DNA of 64,000 nucleotides from Terriglobus roseus DSM 18391. GTDB lineage: Bacteria > Acidobacteriota > Terriglobia > Terriglobales > Acidobacteriaceae. Under the pieces are notes generated by a model. That model searched no databases, was not told the origin of the DNA, and saw only the letters and a list, made by a program, of their open reading frames with translations. Every line of letters starts with the position of its first letter. Position 1 is the first letter of the stretch. This document shows positions 16,794 through 23,625 of this stretch, one piece after another. The translations under genes were made by a program, and so were the position numbers. The stretch is taken from the NCBI RefSeq assembly GCF_000265425.1, contig NC_018014.1, positions 1,922,001-1,986,000 on the forward strand. The letters are read 5' to 3'.

Positions 16794-17954
16794 TTAGACC
16801 GAGAGCAAGCGCCCGCGAAGGATCGTGCCGGTACGCTGGCCCGTATCGTCGAACAGGTTGAAGTCTGCCCACTCACTGGTTGCGGGAAGGCCAAGCATCG
16901 CCGCCGGATTCCTCGACGCAAGGTAGACTGCCGACGGAAGATCGATGCCGGTAAACGCCTGGACATTCGCCACGGCCTTATCCATTGTGAGCACAGAGCC
17001 GGCCAGCGCACCATCGTGCATCGCCACGCCGTTCGTCACCACCGCCAGCATGTCGCCCAACAGGTATTCGCCGTCGGGCATGCCGGTTGCAGCCATGCCG
17101 TCCGTCACCAGCAGCGCGCGATCCAGGCCCTTCATCTTCAGCCAAAGCCGCACGGCCTCTGGCGTCGTGTGAATGCCGTCGCAGATCAGTTCGGCGTACA
17201 GTTCGTCCGCATCCAGCACCACGCCCAGCATGCCGGGTTCGCGCTGGGTCAGGCCGCGCATGGCGTTGAACGTGTGGGTTGCAGAGACAGCACCGGCAGC
17301 AATACCGGCACGGGCGACCGCAGCCACGGCATCGCTGTGACCCAGGCTCACACGAACACCCTTGCCGCTGGCATGTGCAATCAGATCGAGTGCATCGGGC
17401 AACTCCGGCGCAATCGTCATCAGGCAGATATGCCCACGCGCCGCCTCTACGAAGCGGTCGAAGAGTTCAATGGACGGTGCTTGCAACAACGCCGGCGAGT
17501 GTACTCCGCGCTTGGCATGCGAGAGGAACGGCCCCTCCAGATGGATACCGATAGGCGTTGCTGCTTCCGGCGAGGACGGTCCGGTCTCAATGGCCGTTGC
17601 AATCGTGTCGAGCGCCGACAGGATGTGATCCACGGTCGCCGTCACGGTGGTGGCAAGGAAACGTGTCGTGCCATACGACGCAAGCGTCCGCGCAACCGTA
17701 TCGATCGCCTCGGCGGAACCTTCCATCACATCGCGACCGCCCGCACCGTGCACATGCACGTCCAGGAAACCCGCGGAGAGCGTGGTCTCCGGCAGATGCA
17801 GCGTATCCTTCGGGGCCTCGCCGGCGGCCTGCGTCGAGATGCTCTCGATGCGGCCATCCTTCAGAAGAACCAGTGGGTGGGAGATCACGCCATCCGGTGT
17901 GATCAGTGCCTTTGCCGTAATTGCTCGCGGGGTCTTATTCATGGGTAGGCTCAT
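16794..17954 (-). CDS. nagA: N-acetylglucosamine-6-phosphate deacetylase
   Basis: A 386-residue amidohydrolase that converts GlcNAc-6-P to GlcN-6-P. Visible: 'GFLDVHVHGAGGRDVMEG' with the HxH metal site, 'GIHLEGPFLSHAKRGVH' with the metal-binding Glu, 'SLGHSDA' and 'SATHTFNAMRGL' histidines, 'ELICDGIHTTPEA' and 'LVTDGMAATGMPDG' with the catalytic Asp. The length is normal. The ATG at 17954 shares an ATGA with the stop of the GH20 gene upstream, so the two are coupled; an in-frame ATG at 17942 is possible. Together with GH20 and the NamZ fusion it points to use of GlcNAc from peptidoglycan or chitin. nagB and a GlcNAc kinase are not in the window. Confidence 0.96.
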   Translation of the reverse strand: MSLPMNKTPRAITAKALITPDGVISHPLVLLKDGRIESISTQAAGEAPKDTLHLPETTLSAGFLDVHVHGAGGRDVMEGSAEAIDTVARTLASYGTTRFLATTVTATVDHILSALDTIATAIETGPSSPEAATPIGIHLEGPFLSHAKRGVHSPALLQAPSIELFDRFVEAARGHICLMTIAPELPDALDLIAHASGKGVRVSLGHSDAVAAVARAGIAAGAVSATHTFNAMRGLTQREPGMLGVVLDADELYAELICDGIHTTPEAVRLWLKMKGLDRALLVTDGMAATGMPDGEYLLGDMLAVVTNGVAMHDGALAGSVLTMDKAVANVQAFTGIDLPSAVYLASRNPAAMLGLPATSEWADFNLFDDTGQRTGTILRGRLLSV

Positions 17955-20080
17955 CGTGCCGCCACCGGCGGCGCGGGAATGCCGATATCTGACGCGGGCG
18001 GCAGAGTCTGCGTCCGGTCCCACTGCCGCTGGGCGCTGCGGAACTTGTCGATACGTGCGAACCACGTGTTCAGTGTGAAATCGTAGCGCGCAAGGTTGTT
18101 GCGCAGGAAGTATGGCCGGTTGCTCTTCAGCCACGCCGCCTCATACAGATCGCGCAGCAACGAGTAATTGTTGCGGAAGTCCTGCAGCTTGCCATTCACA
18201 GCATTGATGTCAGCAAGATCCCGTGCGATCTCCGTGCGTGCATCCCGATCCCGCGAGTTCTGTAGGCGATACGCCGCGTCATACTCGATGGCGATATCGT
18301 CGGTCAGTTGGAACTTCAGTCCAATCAGGTCCATACGGCGCGCTCCCAGGTCCAGCGCATCCAGTGCATCCTGCTCACGCAGATTGCCCTGTGCCCGTGC
18401 CTCGGCGATCAGAACGATCGCACGCTCCGCATGCAGCCGCAGGTCATGGACGTAGGGCCGGATCTTCGGCGCGTAGATCTGCCCATCCGGGCTCCACGGA
18501 TCGATCCAGAAGAGCAGATCACTGGCATCGCTCGTCTTGAAGTTGTTCTTCAACACCGCATGCGCTGCCATCAACTCCTGCTGCGCTTCATTCACCTTGC
18601 CGCTGGCGTCGCCATGGAAGACCTGGCCGTAGTTGCCCTGGAACTGCGGGATCGAGCTTTCGCCCTTATGCCACGCGGCCTCCGCGCCATACAGCAGGGC
18701 ATACCAGTTGTTGTTGAAGAGCGCCTCACCATCGTCTTCCCATATGGTATTCAGCTGGCCGGTGCATCCGCCGGCCTGGCCCTGCGCCGTGAACTGCTGA
18801 ATATTCGGCAGCGTGTTATTGAAGTTGGGCCACACGCGGCTCCAGTTATTCACGCCGGGCGCCACCCAGCACTCAATGCCAGCATCGGTGTAAGGCTTGA
18901 TCCAGGGCGTGAAGCTCGTATGCGGGTTGTACTCCCACGCGACGGCAATCATCTGCGACTTGAAGTCCTGCGGCAGCGCCTTCACCAGCGCCGGCTCCTT
19001 CATCGCAATGTCGCCCCAGAACAGGAAGCGGCGGTTCAGCGGCTTCAGCGCGGCGACCGTGCTCTGCAGGTAATCGAGGTAGACCTTGCCCAATCCCTGC
19101 GCATCGACCGCGGCCTTCGTCTGTCCCTTACCCAGTTCCACGGTCTCGTCCGCGCCCAGGTGCAGCAGCGGTGACGGGTAAATCTGTGCGAGCTCCGCAT
19201 ACATCCGCTTCGTCAGTGCGATCGATCCCGGTTGCCCGGGTGCCAGCACGTGGCCATTCGGCGTCTCCGACAGTGGAGCGTACAGCTCTTCGTTCAGCAT
19301 GTAGTGCAGGTGACCAAAGGCCTCCTGCTCCGGCACGATCGTCACGTGATACTGCGCAGCGTACGCCACCAGCTCCCGTGCCTGTGCCGGCGATAGGGTG
19401 CCGCCCGGCGGTGCTGCCAGCGGATCGCTCAGGTACTGCATGGTGTTCTCAAAGTACGGCGAGTACACATTGATCTTGTACGCCGCGAAGGTCCGTATCT
19501 CTTTCTTCTGAAACTCCAGAGTCGGCACCGGGCCGCGCGACAGATCGTCATGCACGCCGCGATACTTCATGGCGGGCCAGTCGCGAACGGTAGCCGTCTG
19601 TAGCTTCGCCGCCGTGCCGAAGCCGCTGACCAACTGCTTCGCGGTCATCGCTCCGTAGAACACACCGGTGGGCGTCGCACCCACAACGCTGACGCCCGTG
19701 CCGTCGGGCACAATCGCGTAGCCCTCGGCCTGCATCTCGGGTGACCAGGTGATCCTGCCGCGACTCAGAGCCTCGCGGCCAGCCGCGCTCTCCGCACGCA
19801 ACAGCGTAATGTGGGCGCTTGCCGAGGGAGTGGTCGTCACGCCCATGTCGGCAAGGCCGCGGGTCAGTTCAGCCGCAGCAAAGCTGTCCTGCCCGTCGCA
19901 CGCTGCGCAGACGACGCTGACACCCGCAGCCAGCGGTAAAGATTGGGCCGGTGCGGCCTCACGCGGTGCCGGTAAGAGCGCGAGCTGGCCCCAGACAGGG
20001 GCAAAGCCCGAAACAAACAACGAAGCAGAGAAGGCAGCGGCGCGGAAGGGGGTGCGCAGTGCGGAGGAGAGAAAAGCCAT
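17951..20080 (-). CDS. GH20-family beta-N-acetylhexosaminidase, secreted
   Basis: A 709-residue exported glycosidase. The N-terminus is a signal peptide (LRTPFRAAAFSASLFVSGF...VWGQ). Residues ~35-165 form the GH20b-like N-terminal domain (YAIVPDGTGVSVVGATPTGVFYGA). The catalytic barrel follows (MKYRGVHDDLSRGPVPTLEF, TIVPEQEAFGHLHY), with the Asp-Glu catalytic pair in 'LHLGADETVELG' near residue 315. A helical C-terminal region of ~200 residues follows, longer than in the simplest GH20 enzymes. It would release terminal GlcNAc from chitin or muropeptide disaccharides outside the cytoplasm. It is the first gene of the operon ending in the NamZ fusion and overlaps nagA by 4 nt. The exact substrate is inferred from neighbours. 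Confidence 0.9.
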   Translation of the reverse strand: MAFLSSALRTPFRAAAFSASLFVSGFAPVWGQLALLPAPREAAPAQSLPLAAGVSVVCAACDGQDSFAAAELTRGLADMGVTTTPSASAHITLLRAESAAGREALSRGRITWSPEMQAEGYAIVPDGTGVSVVGATPTGVFYGAMTAKQLVSGFGTAAKLQTATVRDWPAMKYRGVHDDLSRGPVPTLEFQKKEIRTFAAYKINVYSPYFENTMQYLSDPLAAPPGGTLSPAQARELVAYAAQYHVTIVPEQEAFGHLHYMLNEELYAPLSETPNGHVLAPGQPGSIALTKRMYAELAQIYPSPLLHLGADETVELGKGQTKAAVDAQGLGKVYLDYLQSTVAALKPLNRRFLFWGDIAMKEPALVKALPQDFKSQMIAVAWEYNPHTSFTPWIKPYTDAGIECWVAPGVNNWSRVWPNFNNTLPNIQQFTAQGQAGGCTGQLNTIWEDDGEALFNNNWYALLYGAEAAWHKGESSIPQFQGNYGQVFHGDASGKVNEAQQELMAAHAVLKNNFKTSDASDLLFWIDPWSPDGQIYAPKIRPYVHDLRLHAERAIVLIAEARAQGNLREQDALDALDLGARRMDLIGLKFQLTDDIAIEYDAAYRLQNSRDRDARTEIARDLADINAVNGKLQDFRNNYSLLRDLYEAAWLKSNRPYFLRNNLARYDFTLNTWFARIDKFRSAQRQWDRTQTLPPASDIGIPAPPVAAR

Positions 20081-20255
20081 AAAACCAAACTACCCCATTG
20101 TCCGCTTCGCGGCCTCGCTTAAACCTGTCAAGCCCCTGACTGGGGTATCTCACTCAGAACATTGAAGATAGAGTTGGCGGGTAATTACCTGGGAATTTCT
20201 ATAATAGAAAGAGGTGGGTAAGAACGCGTGCAGTGCGTCGATAGCGCAACTGGCT

Positions 20256-20348
20256 AAGTCCTTTGTTTTCTAATTTCTGCGCGTAACTCCTTTGGAATCT
20301 GATTTTTGCCGATTCGGGAAACGTCAACTCCTTTGGAATCTGATTTTT
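20256..20348. repeat. Direct repeats of a 23-nt motif in the 300-bp intergenic region 20081-20380
   Basis: Two identical copies of a 23-nt unit, beginning AACTCCTTTGGAATCTG and ending in a T-run, lie at 20285-20307 and 20326-20348, 41 nt apart. A degenerate copy (AAGTCCTTTGTTTTCTA start) lies at 20256-20280. The same interval holds a 15-nt palindrome TTTCTATAATAGAAA at 20196-20210. No gene is supported between the GH20 and PL5-like genes. Confidence 0.75.
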
Positions 20349-20380
20349 AGCGTTTCCAGGGGAGGGGGTTACCCCCTCCT

Positions 20381-21598
20381 TCACGCCGGTGGACGAACCG
20401 TCCACAGTGCAGGCTGCCGCACCGGAAAGGTACGCAGCAACTCAGCCGACTTCGGCTCCACAGGCAGCCGCTTCCACACGTCGAGATATTCGCCTCGGCC
20501 GAAGGCCCGCCCGGCCAGCAGCAGCGACGGCTGCCTCACCGGCCAGTCCGTGAAGTGTCGTGCGTCCGCCGGATACTTCCATCGGGCGCGACTCTCCATG
20601 GCAGGAAACAGGAAGGCAACAGCCGACCGCATGCCCCGCCCGTCTGGCAGTGTGTAATCCCAAAGTCGCTCCAACGGCGTCGACAGCACCTCGCACGTGA
20701 CGGACAGGCAGTCCAGCGTGAACAGGCTGGCGGCGTAGGCGTCTGCGCGATGCAGCTCCAGCGGAAACTCGCCGTCGAAGTTCATCTGCCGCAGCAGCTT
20801 GTCTTTAAAGCGATGCGAACACTCCAGCGCCAGCGCGCTGTTGTGCGTGAAGCGAGCACACTCTGCCGCCTGCAGCGTCCAGCAGATGGCCAGTCGATCC
20901 TTCGCCTCGCGAGCGATCATGCCCTTCTTCGACTCGTCCAGCCATGCGCTGAAGTCACTGAACCACTTGCGAAGCGCAGCGGCCTCATCTTCGGTCGCAA
21001 CACCGTTGTAAGCGCAGAGGAACGATGCGGCACGCACGGTCTCGGCAAGCGCGACCGTCTCTTCGATGCCGCGATAGTGGCCATCGCTCGCCGGCGGAAT
21101 CGTCGCCGCATGCTCCAGGCTCGGCTCCATGCGTGTCGCAGCGTCGACGAACCACGCGCGCAGGTGCAGCATCGCATGCTGCGCGTACGGCGCCTCGCCC
21201 GTCAGCCGCCAAGCTGCAACGCACGCCGCAACGATGCCGTTCATCCGCACCAGAGCATCGCGGTGCGCAGTGAACGCCTGAGGATTGGTGTAGCCCTGGC
21301 GTCGCTCGTAAGCTGACTTCGCCGCACCCTCCGCGGGGAACCACTCGGTATCTTCGGAGTAGTAGGTGTTCGGCTCCAGCGCCTTTGCAGGCGCCGCTGT
21401 CGCCGTAACGGTCTGCGGCGCCTGCTTCAAAGCATCGGCAGCCGCTGCCAGAATGCGTGCGCGGTCGTACTCAGCCACGTTGAAGTGGATGTTCTCCGCC
21501 ACCTGCGCACGCAGGATCTGAGTCGTCGCGCAGGCTGTGGCAAGCGCACCACCGCAGAAGCGTCGGCGAGTCATCGGCGATGGCAGCAGGTGAGACAT
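20381..21598 (-). CDS. Alginate-lyase-fold (PL5-like) secreted protein with altered active site
   Basis: A 405-residue protein with a twin-arginine-like signal (MTRRRFCGGALATACATTQ). The alpha-barrel sequence follows the alginate lyase pattern: 'FNVAEYDRARILAAA', 'YFPAEGA..YERRQGYTNP' type opening, 'HAMLHLRAWFVDAATRMEPSLEHA', and 'GHYRGIEETVALAETVRAASFL' in place of the common RGIGIID region. The usual Asn-Asn-His-Gly catalytic segment is missing: the aligned stretch reads AKDRLAICWTLQAAECARF. It may therefore be a divergent lyase or a non-catalytic binding protein. The start is uncertain (ATG 21598 or 21574, or GTG 21631). It lies upstream of the cell-wall sugar operon on the same strand, separated by repeats. 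Confidence 0.7.
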   Translation of the reverse strand: MSHLLPSPMTRRRFCGGALATACATTQILRAQVAENIHFNVAEYDRARILAAAADALKQAPQTVTATAAPAKALEPNTYYSEDTEWFPAEGAAKSAYERRQGYTNPQAFTAHRDALVRMNGIVAACVAAWRLTGEAPYAQHAMLHLRAWFVDAATRMEPSLEHAATIPPASDGHYRGIEETVALAETVRAASFLCAYNGVATEDEAAALRKWFSDFSAWLDESKKGMIAREAKDRLAICWTLQAAECARFTHNSALALECSHRFKDKLLRQMNFDGEFPLELHRADAYAASLFTLDCLSVTCEVLSTPLERLWDYTLPDGRGMRSAVAFLFPAMESRARWKYPADARHFTDWPVRQPSLLLAGRAFGRGEYLDVWKRLPVEPKSAELLRTFPVRQPALWTVRPPA

Positions 21599-21645
21599 CG
21601 TGGCCAGAAGGCTAACACCTTCCAGCGTCACCGCGAAGTGCAGCG

Positions 21646-22272
21646 TTACAGCCAGCCCTTCGTACGCGCCAGCCGAGAGGCTTCCACGCGATTCGATGCG
21701 CCCATCTTCGCGATGGCCTCGGACAGATAGTTGCGCACCGTGCCGTCCGACAGCCGCAGCGACCGGGCGATCTCGGCAGTGCTCTCACCTTCGCCGGCCC
21801 GGCGCAGGATCTGCCGCTCGCGATCCGTCAGAGGATCGTTCTCGGCGTTCCATATCTCCGCGGCCAGAGCAGGATCGACCACGCGCAAGGACTGGTTCAC
21901 GCGCCGTACAGCATCAGCCAGCTCCGCAGAAGGACGATCCTTCAACAGGTAGCCATGCGCGCCCGCATCCAGCGCGCGCCGCAGATAACCCGGCCGCGCG
22001 AAGGTAGTCACGATGACGACACGTGTCTCCGGGTAAAGCTCCCGCACCCGAGCAGTCAGCTCCAGCCCGGTCAACTGCGGCATCTCGATGTCAGTCACCA
22101 GCACGTCCGGCCGCTCGCGGCCAACGACGCGCAGCGCTTCCTGCCCATCGGCAACCGCAGCAACGACCTCGATGTCATGCTCGATGGACAGCAACGCGGC
22201 GAGCGCTCCACGCACCATCGCCTGATCTTCCGCGAGGACCACGCGGATCTTGCCGGTTGATGCTGCACTCAT
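21646..22272 (-). CDS. DesR-like LuxR-family response regulator
   Basis: A 208-residue two-domain regulator. The receiver (1-120) is complete: acidic pair in 'VVLAEDQAMVR', phospho-acceptor in 'VLVTDIEMPQLTG' near residue 57, 'VIVTTFARPGYLRRALDAGAHGYLLKD' with the conserved Thr and Lys. The LuxR helix-turn-helix follows (LTDRERQILRRAGEGESTAEIARSL). The ATG (22272) overlaps the stop of the kinase gene in an ATGA, so the pair is coupled. The domain architecture matches DesR/YvfU-type partners of DesK kinases. Palindromes upstream of the kinase gene (23517-23546) are candidate binding sites. The stop is 47 nt from the PL5-like gene, which could belong to the same transcript. Confidence 0.93.
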   Translation of the reverse strand: MSAASTGKIRVVLAEDQAMVRGALAALLSIEHDIEVVAAVADGQEALRVVGRERPDVLVTDIEMPQLTGLELTARVRELYPETRVVIVTTFARPGYLRRALDAGAHGYLLKDRPSAELADAVRRVNQSLRVVDPALAAEIWNAENDPLTDRERQILRRAGEGESTAEIARSLRLSDGTVRNYLSEAIAKMGASNRVEASRLARTKGWL

Positions 22273-23456
22273 GCGTGTGTCTCCTGCAGCGGCAGCGTGG
22301 TGTCTCCAACGGGTTGCGCTGCCGGCAACTCGACAATCAGATGCGTTCCGCCTTCCACACCGTTGGTGATGCGCATCTTGCCTCGCAGTCCTTCGACGCG
22401 CTCTCGCATCCCGCGCAGGCCGTTGCCTTCGCACGCACGCGCTCCGACGCCGTTGTCTTCCACGGAGAGCACGAGCCCGTGCGCGTTGCGGGACAGTCGC
22501 ACCTGGCACGTCGTCGCCTTCGCGTGACGTACGATGTTGGTGATGCTCTCGCGCAGGCACAGGCAGAGCACGTTGGTCACGGCAGGTGTCAGTTCGATCA
22601 GTGCGATGTCCGTCTGCAGCGACACATTCGCCGACTGCAACGTTCGACGTGCACTGAGCACCTCGGCCGGGAAGCCTTCGGATCGGTAGCCAACGACAGC
22701 TTCGCGTACCTCCGCCAGAGCCTTGCGTGCGGTCTGTTCCACGTCGATCATCTCCTGCTTCGCGCGTTGCGGATCGCGTTCGAGCAGGCGATTCGCCAGC
22801 TCAGACTTGATGGCTATCACGGTCAGCGTATGGCCCAGCAGGTCATGCAGGTCCCGCGCGATGCGCTCGCGTTCGGCCACCTGCGCGAGATGCTCGATCT
22901 CTTGGTTGGCGCGTTGCAGCATGTAACTGGTCTGCTGCTGGCGTGAGTAGGAGAGGTTGCTGAAGCCTAGAACCAGGGAGAAGAAGACGCCATAACCACC
23001 TGCCCACCATGGCATGTGAAATAGCCAAGTCTCGAGCACGATACCGAGGACAGTTGCCGCAAGTAGACCGATGTAGGTCCGCGTGCTGCGGACGACAAAG
23101 GCGAGCATGACGATCGGGTAGACAAAGGCACCGGACGCACTCTCGTTATAGGGGAAGTAGACGAAGCCGACGACGAACATGAGCACGAACAGCAATTGCT
23201 GCACGCGCCCTTTTGTCTGCGGGATCGCAAAGTAAAGCGTGAGGAAGACAGCGTAGAAGACTCCGAACCACAACCAGTGCGCGCGCGAGTGGCGGTAGTA
23301 GGGATCGATAAAGAAGAAGCAGGTGTAAAGCAGGTAAAGGTAGCGTAACGCGCGCGCGCTGCCTTTGGACTTACGCCACGCCTCACCGGCCGCTGGAGCG
23401 TTGGCTCGCGGCAGGGCTGGATGTCCGGTTGGTGGGTTCTGATCCTGCGAAAGCAT
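22269..23456 (-). CDS. DesK-like sensor histidine kinase
   Basis: A 395-residue membrane sensor. A hydrophobic N-terminal half (about 40-165) contains five to six membrane helices (YLLYTCFFFIDPYY, LWFGVFYAVFLTLYF, LLFVLMFVVGFVYF, YGVFFSLVLGFSNL). A HisKA_3 dimerisation helix with the phospho-acceptor follows in 'ERERIARDLHDLLGHTLTVI' near residue 208, then a HATPase domain with 'RESITNIVRHAKA', 'DNGVGA' and 'GNGLRGMRERV'. This is the DesK/YxjM class, which senses membrane state or lipid-linked signals with helices rather than a large extracellular domain. The ATG at 23456 is chosen over a TTG six bases upstream. It is divergent from the TonB-dependent receptor gene. Confidence 0.93.
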   Translation of the reverse strand: MLSQDQNPPTGHPALPRANAPAAGEAWRKSKGSARALRYLYLLYTCFFFIDPYYRHSRAHWLWFGVFYAVFLTLYFAIPQTKGRVQQLLFVLMFVVGFVYFPYNESASGAFVYPIVMLAFVVRSTRTYIGLLAATVLGIVLETWLFHMPWWAGGYGVFFSLVLGFSNLSYSRQQQTSYMLQRANQEIEHLAQVAERERIARDLHDLLGHTLTVIAIKSELANRLLERDPQRAKQEMIDVEQTARKALAEVREAVVGYRSEGFPAEVLSARRTLQSANVSLQTDIALIELTPAVTNVLCLCLRESITNIVRHAKATTCQVRLSRNAHGLVLSVEDNGVGARACEGNGLRGMRERVEGLRGKMRITNGVEGGTHLIVELPAAQPVGDTTLPLQETHA

Positions 23457-23516
23457 ACGCAATCATCATGCGCTATCCGCATGCTTGCCGTCAGCCCACA
23501 GTGTCACGGCCTCCGC

Positions 23517-23546
23517 ATGACATTTGTCATGGTGACAACTGTCACC
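23517..23546. promoter_or_regulatory. Tandem palindromes, candidate operator of the DesR-like regulator
   Basis: Two perfect adjacent palindromes, ATGACA-TT-TGTCAT (23517-23530) and GGTGACA-AC-TGTCACC (23531-23546), share the core TGACA-N2-TGTCA with centres 15 bp apart. They lie between the kinase gene and the divergent receptor gene. The two-fold symmetry suits paired dimers of a LuxR-type regulator. Assignment to this regulator is inference. Confidence 0.6.
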
Positions 23547-23625
23547 CGACGCAGCTGACACCGCACACTGCCCGCATCTCCAGCGAAGCAGGAGTCTGGG
23601 AGTGCAGCAAGTGGAGGTAGTGGCG

